NCBI GenBank assembly: GCA_963691705.1
Contig: OY829539.1
Location: 42,665,656 to 42,729,655 of the forward strand
Length of the DNA: 64,000 nucleotides
From: Viola odorata
Taxonomy: Eukaryota; Streptophyta; Magnoliopsida; Malpighiales; Violaceae
Reading direction: 5' to 3'
The position numbers were made by a program, and so were the translations under genes. Position 1 is the stretch's first letter, and every line of letters starts with the position of its first letter. Positions 33,316-45,299 of this stretch are shown piece by piece. The notes below the pieces were generated by a model. The model did not search any database, was not told the origin of the DNA, and worked only from the letters and a program-made list of their open reading frames with translations.

Positions 33316-34117
33316 TGATACGAGCACGGGCCCACCCATACCCATACACATCACACGCAAAAGGCCTCCCTCTTGGCCTATCTTCCTCACACGGACCTCA
33401 CGGGTTGGTCGGCCAAACCATGACGCGGGTTGCGCCAAAACCCTAGCTCGCCATGAGCATTTTTGCCTAGCCTATGAGCTTCCATGCCTAGCCTTAGCAA
33501 CACATGAGTACCACCACCTACCTCCATGAGCTTGTCCGTCTAGGCCAAGTCGTACGCCTAAGCCCACCTTCAAGCCCGCCAAGGCCAAGCGTTCAAAGGT
33601 TCTTTACTAAGGGTAGTTAGGGGTTTTCCCATGTAATAAATGTAGGGTATAAATAGAAGGAGAAAGCCTCTTTTATACTGGGTCTTTGATTTGAATGTGA
33701 TTTCTCTTAGACCAAATACCTTAGGTTAGGAATTAGGGTTAGGGTTCCTTAAGAGCCGCACTTCATCTTCTCCATCAAAACAACCAGGTTGTTCATTCAT
33801 GTTCAAGTAAGGGTTGGTCGTTGATTGAGATATCCTTCATTAATTTGTAACAAGATTGCCTAACCAAACAGTTAGGAGGGTTTGATGGGTATTGAAGTTC
33901 CATACTTGTTTTCCATCAATACACTTTCATTTTCATCCATTATTTCCGCTACACCTTTCCGCATCTCCTTGCTTGCGATGTTATCCTCTCCATTAATCAT
34001 CTACAAATGATTTCATTCATACATCCATCCCAGCACACCAACCTCTCACCGGGGACTAGATCCTTGCTCCATTCATCTCACAGCTTCAAGCTCCTTTGTG
34101 GAACCGGGATCTTATCA
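33316..34117 (+). repeat. Chromovirus LTR shared by two internal regions
   Basis: It starts TGATACGAGC and ends GATCTTATCA, about 802 bp, with TATAAATAG at 33648-33656. A PPT precedes it and a primer site follows it, so it acts as 3' LTR for copy 1 and 5' LTR for copy 2. An inverted partial copy lies at 27692-28257. Confidence 0.88.
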
Positions 34118-34119
34118 TG

Positions 34120-34131
34120 TGGTAGCAGAGC
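34120..34131 (+). promoter_or_regulatory. Primer binding site of chromovirus copy 2
   Basis: TGGTAGCAGAGC, two bases after the LTR, differs from the standard tRNA-Met site TGGTATCAGAGC at one position. Confidence 0.85.
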
Positions 34132-35569
34132 ATTTGGCCGTCCTCTAGGTTGGTTTTTCTTTGATTTTTCATCATTCCTATGGTTAAAATTATCTCCCTA
34201 AGGTTCAGTTTTCATTTGGGACCATTTGGATAATTTTCGGATTTCGGTCAAAAAAATTGTTTTTTAGTGATTTGATCTTGATTGAGCATAAAATCCAAAC
34301 ATTTGGTGCTTTTAATCATCTTCAAGCTTCAAAGCTTCAAATTGGTGTTCATATGTTCATCCTTATGGATGGAATGAGTGACAAGTGTCTTGTGTGCCAT
34401 ATGAGCAATGTGGTCCCTTTTTATTTGCTTCTGCTAGTTCTCACACACTATACTTGGTGCATAACCGGCCACATCACCTCCCTTTCCCACCAAGTATTTC
34501 ATTTAGCATATTCATAGAATATTCTTGTAGATATTTTATGCACATATCTTCCCACATCACTTGCCACCTCATCACTTTCGCCACATCATACATTTTTACC
34601 ATTTAGTGAAAAATATTTCTTGGTTGCGAATGACTTGTCACACACATTTAAATAGAAATACTTGTCAAACACATTTCTTTTAGGACTCTTGCACTCATTT
34701 ACAAAAAAACAAAAATTAAAAGAAAAGAAAGACGTTCAAAAAAAAATGAAAATATAAGAAAAAAAAGGGTGAGTAAAGCAAGAGCCTTACTTATGTATGT
34801 AGGTCATCTAAGTGTGGTAGTTTCATACAAGGTGTGCATTTGTTCAAATTTTCCATTTTCCCTCCACTTTTCATAGTTTCGACTTTTATTTTCTTTTATC
34901 TTTTCCTTGTAGTTTCTTCTTTTGTAGCTTGTGTATTGGTGTCTTCCTCCTTGTTTCCTCACATTCATTCCATTCTAAGCCATTTTAGTGTTCATACATC
35001 AAATGTTTGTTTCTTGATTACTAATTCGGCTTTCCTTACCTTTCTTTCCCGCCTTTGTTTTCTATGCATTGCTTGTGCTTTCTTTGATTCTTAGAGTCTT
35101 TGCTAGCCTAAGGTTTGGTTTATGAGAAGAGATTTGAGAGGGTATGGAGGTTAGATTATTAGAGAGTTGTGTGAAATACGAGCGAAACACATGAGGGAGA
35201 GACTAATGTTTGTTATATAGCAATTGTATTTTTGTTTCTTTTTGTAGGTACTCTCCTTATGTCTCGTTATTATGATGATGATGTTTCCTATTGAGAGGAT
35301 AGTTCTTGTTGTCCTAGTGATGCTTGTGACTCGATTGCGGGTGATGATCACACTTCTTGTTCTTATGAGGGCAATGTCTCTTGTGCTAAGTTTGATCACA
35401 ATGCGAGGGGACACCATTCGTATGATCCTTGTGAGGTGCATAGCCATGTGGAGGCTCCATCTCGACACACTTCTTGTTCGTATGGTTCTTGGGCGGATAG
35501 TGAGTATTTTCCTTATGGGCAAGGAGACTTCTACACTGAGTCTCCCTATTCTCCATGTCATGGCCTAGG
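34132..35569 (+). mobile_element. Chromovirus internal region, copy 2 (leader and gag start)
   Basis: It holds a long leader (34132-35258) without a gene, part of which (34750-35100) repeats 31640-31990. A splice-acceptor-like TTTCTTTTTGTAG ends at about 35247, just before the gag ATG at 35259. Gag is cut off at 35569 by the LTR at 35570. Confidence 0.75.
35259..35569 (+). pseudogene. Chromovirus gag N-terminus, copy 2
   Basis: The ATG at 35259 gives MSRYYDDDVSY, a TGA at about 35292, and then the same frame to 35569 (GHHSYDPCEVHSHVEAPSRH, YFPYGQGDFYTESPYSP). It is Cys/Ser/Tyr-rich and acidic at the start. It matches copy 1 from its RGHHSYDP segment onward. Confidence 0.65.
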
Positions 35570-36647
35570 TGATACGATCCTAGTTGCCTAGGATGCACTT
35601 GAATGACGATCTAGTTCGAAGGTTTGAGATTGACACGGAATTTCGTGGATAACTCACTTGGGGACCTTACAGACTCTCAATCGGTTTAGTTGTCGTCTAA
35701 TGAGGTTCTCACAAAGAGATCTTGGACAGACTTAGTAATCGGCCACTTGGACGGACGTGATGGTCGACATCTTGGACGGATTTGATAGTCGATCACTTGA
35801 CACCTTGTGATAGGTTGAATCGATTCCACGATTCACCGCAATTTCAGTTTTACTTGCCTTAGCCCTAGCTTGCGAAACTGAAGGCAAAGCACAAGGTTCT
35901 CGCAAGAACAATTTAGAGAAACAACTCTGTGTTTATATCATCAAAAAGGGTCTAATTTACAATGAGCACAAAAGGCTCTATATATAGGCGTTTGCCCAAG
36001 TACAAGTTTAACTATAACTAGAAGTTCTAATTCTAATAGAAGTAGTAATACTAAACCTATACAACTTAGAAGTTCTATTTAATAAATAACTCTAATAACT
36101 GAATAAACTAAATAATAAATATCTACAAACATTCCAGAAGCCTCCAGAGGTGGCTCGCTCGGCTGGGCTTCAAGTTGGTCCGCAATCCTTAAGTTGTGGG
36201 CTGCCGTGCATTCACAATGCGCACCAAAATGTCGACCCATGCTAGCTTTCGATCCACTCATCCGATTGGGCTGAAACCTATCCCATTCGAAAGCTAAGAT
36301 ATGAAAATAGTGGACAGGGTTCTCTCTCCCTGGTCCAGGCCTCACTGGTCTGAAATAAATTGAACGACATTGACTGACGCATTTTGAAGTCCTTATCCAC
36401 ATAGGATTGCTATCAGCGAAAATGTCTCTTCTAATAACTTTCAAACGGCTGCTGCGTTTGACCTGAAACTTGGTCACAATGAATAAGATATCCTGATGTT
36501 TTAGAATAATGTTTGATCGCACAATTCCGACTTGTGTAGCTCTGACTGGGTTCAGACAAAGTCGCGGGTTACGCCTGTGCGTCGTCTCCTTGACAACTAG
36601 AATGTCACCATGAGCCATCTTGAGATTTACTCGTCCGAATTGAGCCA
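35570..36647 (-). repeat. Ty3/gypsy LTR, minus strand
   Basis: On the minus strand it ends CTAGGATCGTATCA, and the lower flank is interrupted gag, so this is an insertion boundary. A TATATATA at 35986-35979 is followed on the minus strand by leader-like sequence with a TTGTAAATTAGACCC-type region, which fits an LTR promoter. The upper end, at about 36647, abuts EPRV sequence and I could not fix it. No internal region is attached, so it is a solo or truncated LTR. Confidence 0.6.
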
Positions 36648-36689
36648 TCTTGGGACAACCACCTCACAGGGCTTTACGGCTAAACCAAC

Positions 36690-38849
36690 GGATTTAACGG
36701 ATACGATATCTTTCATAGTATAAGGTTTTATGGCCTTTGCCTTTTTGTCACTATTAATAACCTCTTGAAGTCTTTCTAAATATTCTCTTTGAGTTTCTGC
36801 ATTATCAACTTTACCAATTAATTCCATTAATAAATCTGTTTCTTTAGTGATAACATTGATTTGTTTATATGAGCAAACGCATATGTTATCTTCTTCTTCT
36901 TCTTCTGAGTTTATCTCTTCTTCAGAAGTATTTTCTTGTATTCCATATATAACTTCATTATTATTGCTTCTAATTTCTTCATCAGTTTCTATTTCATTTA
37001 ATAATTGTATAAGTTCTTCCTTGAACTCCTCTTCACATTCTAAAGCTTGTATTTTTTCTTTCATCTTACACTCGTTTTGGTAATGACCTACTTTCCCACA
37101 CTTATAACAAGTGGGTTGTCCAGTGTTTGTTCTTCTCTTTCCTTTATAATTATTATACTTTTTCCTGTGATATGTCCTTTTGTATGGTCTAAAAGATCTT
37201 TCTTTTGGCTTTTCTGTGTATTTAGACTTATATGGTTTCCTGTATTGCTTACTTTGTTTTTTATAACTTCTTGATGAGGCTCTAATGGTTTCATAACCGT
37301 ATTGAGAGCAGAAAGATCCTAATTCTTTTCCGCCTAATAGTTTATCACTCTTTAGTTTTGCCTTCAATTTTAAGTCTGTACATAGGGATAATCCTACCGT
37401 ATTTATATGAGCTATTAGCTCTCCGTATGTTAAATCTTCGTAGGGTATTATTCCTTGATTGGCTTCTTTTATTTTAGTTCTAACCTTTTCTGCAAATAAT
37501 CTAGGTAGTCCTGATATAAACTTTTCTTTCCAAAAGGGAAGACTACAGTCATCCTTTAAAAATACCTTGGATAAAAACATGTCTTTATACCATAAAAAGT
37601 CTTGTAATTTTGGACAAGTTAGGTTCATTAGTATTTTTGTGGTTTCTTCTTGAATTTGTTCTGGTTTTCCAATAAAATGTTTTAAAATAGAAAATATTAA
37701 AACATTTGTGGCATCTTCTATTTCTTCATTTTCTTCCATTCTAGTGGCGTTCATTATGGCTAATTTTTCTGCTGGAGTGAGATAATTATCCCACCATCCT
37801 TTAAGCATTCCAGAAAATCCAGCCATTAGTATATAAGCTACTTGTTTGTTAGTATTACTTCTAGTTCTGTGGGTTGTAGCTGCCATTAACATGGCTGCTA
37901 ACATACTCATAATTTCGTGTTTACTTTGTCCATCTAAATTCCATTCATCTATACTTAAACCATCATATTTATTCTGCTGTCTAGTATTTTTGTTTTCTGA
38001 TTGCATATCTAGAAAAGAGGGCCTTAGATAAAATTGTTTGATATCTGGTCTTTGATAACTTGTTCCTTTTATTCTATTTATCTCTAGTTCTTTGAACTGA
38101 TCTGCTATTGTTTCTAGACTTTCTTTGGTTAAAACTGAGATTTGGTTCTTTGATTTTGTATTTATCTTATCCAATTCTTGACTAATCTTTTGTAGGAGTG
38201 CGTCCTCTCTTGAGAGTTTGAAGTTTTCTTTAAATCCTGGTATGGTATTTGGTTTGATTAACAGATTACTGATCTTTAATGGTTTTCCTATTGGAGTCTT
38301 ACTTCCTTCTCCTACATATGTATGTCCCGTATAGTACACTTTAGGGGGAGTATTTTCTTCTATCGTATTAAGTTGTTGTGCCATGGTATTTAATAAGATA
38401 TTTGTACAATTATTCTGTGATTGTATATTTTTTATGTCTTTTATTTTAACATCTCTATTTTCTTCTTTCACATCCTTTAAAGGTGATGCTGATATATCTA
38501 TATTATGATGTTTTATCTTAATTTCTTCAAATGGTGGATATACCGCTTTGATTTCATCATTAGTGGCTGTTTTCCAATTTTGAACTGGTGTTTTGATAAC
38601 ATTTATGTTGTTCGCGTCTAATAATTCTTTATGTTTTTTAAACCAGGTAAAAAAGGGTACATGTATTTTTACTTCATTTAGATATGTATAGAATTGTTCT
38701 CTTATACTGTCTTTTTGTTCTTTCGTATAATAATTAAAGAAATGAGTTCTTATATTATTATTTGAAGGATGATCAAATTCTTTTCTTAATCTTTCTTTGT
38801 CTATTTCATATTTCCTTATGATCATGTTAATCTGATTTGTATATCTCAT
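36690..38849 (-). pseudogene. EPRV-C coat protein region
   Basis: About 720 viral codons are open from the methionine at 38849, and the same frame extends upstream to 39395 apart from a TAA at 39138-39140. The order is a charged N-terminus (KEQKDSIREQFYTYLNEVKI), a central capsid core (YDGLSIDEWNLDGQSKHEIM, GMLKGWWDNYLTPAEKL), a Lys/Arg-rich stretch (residues ~525-575), a CCHC knuckle CYKCGKVGHYQNEC (~580-593) and a Glu-rich tail. The knuckle is intact, and this pattern is typical of pararetroviral coat proteins that bind nucleic acid. The last residues (GLAVKPCEVV onward) are leader and then LTR sequence, not coat protein. Confidence 0.85.
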
Positions 38850-39976
38850 GTCACTTTCTGTAGGTGACGGTGTTTTTACCGTTTCTTGTTCGCATGTTTG
38901 AAAACTATTTTGATCTGTGTAGATTGGTCTAGGTATTGTTCGATTAAAATCAACTCCTGCTAAATTTATTCCTGTTAAAACAGAGTTTGATTGACTCCTA
39001 GTTAATCTAGACCTCGGTATTTCTAGACTACTAGCCGATCTTGCGATAGTTGAGGATTCTAATGGTCTGAATTCCGTTATATTAATACTTCGTCTATGTG
39101 GTTCAAATATTAATCTAATGTTTCCCTCGTCATCTTCTTATGTTCTTGCAGGTTGGGTTCTTGGTACTAATGCTCGAGACTCATTTATTCTAGGCAATAT
39201 CCATTCGTCTGGAAAAGTTACTTGATTCCATTGTAAGAGTTTTGGAGTTTGTATCATAGCGTGTTCGGTATTAGCTTCTATTAAAAAGGATTCATTTTTT
39301 GGAGAATGTCTCAAAGCTCTTGGATTTATATTGGTGGACATGACTTTGTAATAAATTATGTATATCATTGCCACACTCTTAGATCCTTCAATCATGTTGT
39401 CTAAAGTGTCGATGTTTAATTCTAAAACCTTTAGTATGTTGCGATCTGTTAACGAAACCGTAAAGTTGGATAGAAGTTTAGGTATACTGGTCCTTGTGTT
39501 AAGTTTGACTGAAATATAGCTAACAAGGAATCGTTAAACTTTTTAAATCTTGCGTCTCTTAAACACATTAGGATGGGTGTATCCATTCCTAGTCTATATA
39601 ATGGTTTGGCTGCTATCTGTATTAATCCAATATGTAAAAATTTGTATTTCTTTCTGAATTTTCTAATTTGTTGATCTTCAATCAATTGAATTGTCTTTTG
39701 TAAGGGATTTACTAGAATTGTACGTTCTATCATTTCTATAACGTAATCATGAAACAACTTAAAAGATCTAGTTTCATATATGTCTTTTACCTTTTCTTTA
39801 GGTATTGACCAATTTCTAAGTTTTTGTTGTATTTCTGCAATATGAACTTCTTGTCTGTTATAATCATCTAAATCTTCTTCATTTTTATTATTATTATTAT
39901 TGCTGGAACTTCCAAAAAGATTACCAATTCTTTCCATGATTTCAGAGATTAATATATATCTTTCTTTTGGAGACAA
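38850..39976 (-). pseudogene. EPRV-C movement protein and linker to coat
   Basis: The start is at 39976 (MSPKERYILISEIMERIG). The 30K-type movement core follows: YETRSFKLFHDYVIEMIERT, HIGLIQIAAKPLYRLGMDTP and CLRDARFKKFNDSLLAIFQ. Such proteins carry virus through plasmodesmata. The frame breaks at about 39450 by a one-base change and resumes at about 39440-39395 (NIDTLDNMIEGSKSVAM), with TAA at 39138. A Ser/Arg-rich linker leads to the coat start. The copy at 54632-55720 aligns throughout. Confidence 0.82.
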
Positions 39977-40109
39977 AGGTAAAATTGTTTATATTCTTCT
40001 TTTTGCTCTTACTACAGTAGTTTTTAGGTAAATTCGTCGGGACCACCTACCTCACAGGGCTTTACGGCTAAACCAATGGATTTAACGGCTGACCAACGCC
40101 GAACGTTAC

Positions 40110-40298
40110 CTAAAATCTTCTGTGGTGAGAGTTAGGAAGAGTCAAAATCTCCTTACCCTTACCCCCCTCGGAAAGAGAGCTACTTGGCTCCGCTACCATT
40201 TCTGAACCGGATCGTCTTTGTAGGAAAGTTGAATCATTTTCAGTACGTCTACGAAGATATGTTCCATCATTCTGAGGTATGTATAAGTCGGGATTCAT
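40110..40298 (-). pseudogene. EPRV-C leader ORF and primer site
   Basis: The 62-codon frame ends MVAEPSSSLSEGGKGKEIL and then LPNSHHRRF. The primer site TGGTAGCGGAGC (40198-40187) is translated as part of it. The upstream N-terminal half of the leader ORF is absent because unit D's linker joins here at about 40330. Confidence 0.6.
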
Positions 40299-40388
40299 TC
40301 CTTCTAAATTAACCTTCGTGGGTAAGGTTCTAAGGATTGTATAAGTAGTTCGACTAGTAATGGATGTAGGTGCCCTCTGAGGTTGGAC

Positions 40389-40570
40389 CTATAAGGCTTG
40401 GACATAGTTTGCTGGTGTTTTTGGGCTTGGTGGGCTAGGAAGGAGAAAGGAGTTTGGAGAAACAAGTTTGGATGTATTGGGCCTTAGGGACTCAAATTTG
40501 TTTGGAGTTATGGGTATGTTCATGGCACATAATGCCTTTGACTTCTTATTATGATCTCTTTTGTTTGACA
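40389..40570 (-). pseudogene. EPRV-D Pro-rich linker after RNase H
   Basis: SPNSFLLPSPPSPKTPANYV matches the linker in copy A (28590-28730). It ends at a stop at 40389 and then meets the leader of unit C at about 40330. Confidence 0.6.
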
Positions 40571-42437
40571 TTATATTTTTCCCTGTAAAAATTCTCGAGA
40601 TAAGAAATCTGGTAGAGAATTTTTATCCCCTTTGATGAATTCAATCTCAAAATCAAAGTTTGATAGTAAAGCTTGCCATCTGGAAAATATCTGTTTAGAA
40701 ACAATATTTTGAACATCTTTTTCCAAAACGTATTTTGCACTTTGACAATCAATTCGTAATAAAAATCTTTTGTTGAATAAATCATCTTGGAATTTTGAAA
40801 TATAAAGTACAATCGATAAAACTTCCTTTTTAATAGTAGAGTAGTTTCTTTGCGAATCGATCCAGACTCCTGAACAATATCTTATTAATTGTTCTTTATC
40901 TGAATTTTGTTGTTTCAGGATGCCTCCGTATCCTATATCTAAAGCATCAGTTTCTACAATTAGTTTGGCTGAAGGGTCAGGTATTCCTAAGCAAGGAAGA
41001 TTTTGACTTTTTCCTTTACGATTTTTACCACAAAAGTTTGTTCTTCTGTCCAATTTATTGGATTTTTCTTTAATCGTTTGTATAATGGTGAACAAATTGT
41101 CCTAAGATCTTTAATGAAATTTGACACATAATTTAGACATCCTAAAAATCTTTGCAATTGTTTCTTGTCTTTTATTTCATCTAGGAATTTACTAGCAAAT
41201 TCAATGGATCTGTTAATAGGTTTGATTGTTCCTTGATATATATCAAATCCTAAATTTTTTATTTTTGTTTGACATAATTTCAATTTGGATGTTGATACAA
41301 CCAATCCATTTTCTTTTAGAATTCTCAGAAATTTATTTAGATGATTAAAATGTTCTGTGATGGTTTTAGAATAAACTAAAACATCATCGATATATACTAT
41401 TGTAAATTTTGTATAAGGGTTTAGAATATCGTTCATCATATTTTGGAATTCTGATGGTGCATTTTTTAATCCAAAGGGCATTACATTCCATTCGTAATGT
41501 CCAAATGGTACTGTGAATGCAGTTTTGTATCTATCTTTTTCAGTTATTTGTATTTGCTAGAATCCTGACTTCATATCAAATTTTGAATATATATTTGCTC
41601 CATTTAATCTTTTGATTAAATCTCTTTTATTAGGTATTGGATACTTAATCCATTGGAGAACTTTGTTTAATGGTTTGTAGTTTATAACGAGCCTTGGTGC
41701 TCCTCTTTCAAGTTTTGCATGATTTTGAATGTAGAAAGCCGCACAAGACAATGGTGATTTACTTGGTCTTATTAGTTTCTTTTCTAATAAAGTGTTTATT
41801 TCTCTTTTACAGTATTCCAATAGTTCTTCATTCATTAGAATTGGTCTGGCTTTTATTGGAATGCTTTTCTCATTAAAAATCTTTTCATATGGTAATTCTA
41901 TAATATGTTTCTTTATGTTCCAGAAGGCATTTGGAAGTTCTGCACAAACTTATTTTTCAAATAAAGTTTGAAATTCCTTCACTTTCTTTTGATTAGAAGA
42001 ATTTTGTAATTCTTCTTCTATTCTATTATAATTTATTTATTTTGTTAAAAAATGTAAATGTTTTTTTCTTTTGGATGAGCATAATATTTTTTGTTATAGA
42101 ATAGTTCTTTATAATATTCAAATCTCTCTGTTGAGGTTTTTGTATGAATTTAAAGCAGATTTTTGTATTAAAAATTTTGGTTTTTATTCCTTCATGATCC
42201 ACTTTAAATGGATAAATTTGTGTTATGAAGGGAGTTCCTAAAACAAAATCCTTTATTACATACTTTTGTATTAGTAAGTTTGTATTTTATATTTAGTTTG
42301 GATCTATTAGCCCCATATAATTTTTCTTTAGTTTTTTCATAATACTGGGTTGGGATTAATACTTCTTGTATACAGTTTTGGTCTGCTTCGGTATCAACCA
42401 AAGCATTGACATTTATATGAAAATCCATGTTTATCAC
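40571..42437 (-). pseudogene. EPRV-D protease, reverse transcriptase and RNase H
   Basis: Protease: a short segment with NALVDTEADQNCIQ (42437-42204), where the catalytic DTG reads DTE. The stretch 42203-41836 is decayed. RT: 41835-40987 in one frame, with REINTLLEKKLIRPSKSPLS, MPFGLKNAPSEFQNMMNDIL and catalytic IVYIDDVLVYS (~41390); a TAG at 41559-41557 interrupts after KFDMKSGF. A frameshift near 41000 leads into RNase H: LIVETDALDIGYGGILKQ, RNYSTIKKEVLSIVLYISKF, and the end near 40571 (SLPDFLSREFLQG). The enzyme set copies pregenomic RNA into DNA; this copy cannot be active. Confidence 0.85.
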
Positions 42438-42779
42438 TAAGTCTATATTAACATACCACTTTTGAAATTATATTCTTGAAATAGTGTTTAGGTAACTTTC
42501 TTCGGTTATTCCTAAGGCTTCATTGTTTATTTCTTGATTTAGTTCTTCTAGATCATTTGGAATTTCTTCTTTGTTATAGTCTCTAACATCATTACTTTAA
42601 TATTTAGTTTTGTATTTTATAATTGTAAATTCTTAATATCTGTTTTGATAAATTTAATTTCTTCTTTTAAATCTTAAATTGTAATTAATGCTTCTTGTTT
42701 GGAAAATCGACTAATTACGTTTTTTAGACTATAAGGTTCTACATTTTTTATCCTTTTTTCTTGATTTATTAATTTTTAT

Positions 42780-45170
42780 TTATTTATTTATATATTCTCT
42801 TTGTACTTCAGGGTCTTCTATTTTTTCTAAGATTTCCATGAGAATTTCTTTATCTTTTGTGATAACATTGATTTCTTTGTATGCACATGAACAAATGTTA
42901 TTATCTTCTTCAGAGCTTTCTATTTCTTCTGAAGAGTTTTCTTGCTTTGAATAAATTTCTTCACTGCTAATGCTTTCAATGTCATCATCAGTACTAGAAT
43001 TTAGTAACTGAATCATTTGATTTTTTGTTTCTTCGTCAATTTGTAGTTCTTGTTTTTTTTTGTTTCATTTTACAATTATTTTTATAATATCCTACTTGTC
43101 CACATTTGAAGCAAGTAGGTATTCCTTTATTTTCTGGATTATTTTTAAATTTGTTAAATTTTCTTTTATGGTAGTTTTTCTTATTATAGGGTTTAAAGGG
43201 TTTTTCTTGATATCTTTGAGTTTTATATCTTCCTTTCATTTGCTTTCTCTGTTTTCTATATTTTCTTGATGGTGCTATAATAGTTTCATAACCGTATTGG
43301 GAACAAAATGATCCTAGTTCTTTTCTACTTTGAATATTCTCATTTTTCATTTTTGTCTTTAGTTTTAGGTCAGTGCAAAGTGATAATCCTACATTATTGA
43401 TAAAACTTATTATTTCTCCATAAGTTAAAAGTGAATATGGAATTATTCCTTTGTATACATCTTTTATTCTTGTTTTTACCTTTTCTGGAAATAATTTTGG
43501 TAGTCCTCAAATAATTTTTTCTTTCCAAAAGGAATGGTTGGAGTCTTCTTTCAAAAATATTTTTGTCAAAAATATATCTTTATACCATCTGAAATCTTGT
43601 AGTTTTGGGCAAGTTAAATTTAATAAAATTTATGTTATTTTTTCTTGAATTTGATCAGGTTCTCCAACAAAATATTTTAAAATAGTAAAAGGCAAAACAT
43701 TTGTTGCGTCTTCTTTTATCTCTTCATTTTCTATTTTTACTGAGTCAATTATAGTAAGTTTTTCTTCCATATGGAGATAATTTTCCCACCAACTCTTGAG
43801 TTGGCCTGCGAATCCAGATATAATTATTTGAGCTACTTGTTTATCGGTATTTCCTCTTAGTTTGTATGTCATTCCTGCCATCATCATGGCTTCTAGCATA
43901 TTTATTATATTATGTTCACTTTGTCCATCTAGGTTCCATTTGGTAATACTTTGGCCATCATAGTTACCCTGAATTCTAGTATTCATTTCTTCTGATTGTA
44001 TATCAGGAAAAGAAGATCTTGGATAAAAATGTTTGATTTTTGGTTTCTGGTAATTCCTACCTCTGAGTTTATTTATTTCTAATTCTTTGAATTGCTTTGA
44101 GATTTCTTCAATATCTTCTTCTTTAACTTCATTAGTTAAAACAACAAGTTGATCTTTTGATCTTAGATTTAAATTATTCAATGTCTTATCAATTTTCTCT
44201 AGGATTTCATCTTTTGTAAATTTGAAGTTCATTTGAAAGTTTGGCATTTCATTTGGTTTGAATAATGGTTGGCTAAGTTTTTTAGTCTTTTCTATTTTTT
44301 CTTCTTATTTTTTACTTCCTTCTGCACCTGAGGTATAGCCTCTATACTGAACAGGTGGACGAATATTATCTTCTATTATGTTTAGTTGTTGCGCCATAGT
44401 GTTTAATAATATGTTCGTATAATTATTTTGTGATTGAATATTTTTTATATTTTTTGTGTATTTCTCTATTTTCTTCCCTAATTTCTTTTATAGGAGAAGC
44501 AAATATTTTTGTATTATAATGATTGATTATTACTTCTTCTAGTGACGGATAAACAGATTTAAGTTCTATATTTATCGCAGTTTTCCATGTTTGTATTTGG
44601 CAATTTTATTACATTTACATCTCTTATGTCTAGTAAATCAGTTTGTTGATTTAGTAAGGTAAAGAAAGGAATGTGTGTTTGTAAAGATTCTAAGTCTGAA
44701 TAAAATCTTTCTTGGATGTAATCCTTTTCTTCTTTAGTGTAAGCTTTGAAGAATTGAGTTCTTAATTCATATTTGGAAGGGTCATAGGATTCCTTTTTCA
44801 GCCTTTCTTTGTCTATCTTATATTCCTTCCTGATCATGTTTATTTGATTTGAATACCTCATATCACTATGGGTAGGTGAAGGTGATTTTAGCGTTTCATG
44901 ATCACAAGTTTGAAAACTATTTTGATATGTATAATATGGTCTCGGAATTGTTCTATTAAAGTCTACCCCTCTTAGTATAGAGTTTGATAGACTCCTTGTT
45001 ATTCTTGATCTTGGTATTTCTGTATCACTTGTAGATTTTCGTAAGTTTGTGATATTTAAGGTTCTCATAGTAGGTTCAAATATTAACTTAATAATACCTT
45101 GTTCATCTTCTTCTGCTCTCGCAGGGAACCTTGCCATATCCGAGAACCAAATGCAAGTCATCCGAAACAA
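42780..45170 (-). pseudogene. EPRV-D movement-coat linker and coat protein
   Basis: The first piece (45170-44559) has a Ser/Arg linker, SDMRYSNQINMIRKEYKIDK and FYSDLESLQTHIPFFTLL. The capsid core (44247-43630) has GNYDGQSITKWNLDGQSEHN and GQLKSWWENYLHMEEKL. The knuckle piece (43350-43036) reads CFKCGQVGYYKNNC, where the zinc-binding His is replaced by Tyr. The acidic tail (43016-42780) ends before the protease. Stops at 43630 and elsewhere, together with indels, separate the pieces. It aligns with unit C over its whole length. Confidence 0.82.
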
Positions 45171-45299
45171 GTGAAAATGCTAGAACTTCCAAAGATCTTT
45201 CCAAACTTCTTCATAATAGCAGAGCTTTAAAGACAATAGCTCTAAATAAAGATAAAGATAAAGATATTTCTTGACTTTAACTTTGTTACCAGGAGATTC

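Larger units (their letters stand above)
36648..40330 (-). mobile_element. EPRV unit C (leader, movement protein, coat protein)
   Basis: Minus-strand order: leader ORF with primer site (40298-40110), movement protein (39976-39138) and coat protein (to about 36700). The coat end is joined to a second short stretch of leader sequence (36700-36655), so protease, RT and RNase H are missing. It follows unit D head to tail. Coding damage is light: one frameshift and one stop in about 3.3 kb. Confidence 0.85.

Noticed and set aside
36079..36648. 189-codon minus-strand ORF
   Set aside because: It lies inside an LTR with a TATA box and shows no retroelement domain.
39885..39900. ATT microsatellite as a separate feature
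   Set aside because: It is a short Asn codon run in the EPRV movement protein N-terminus.
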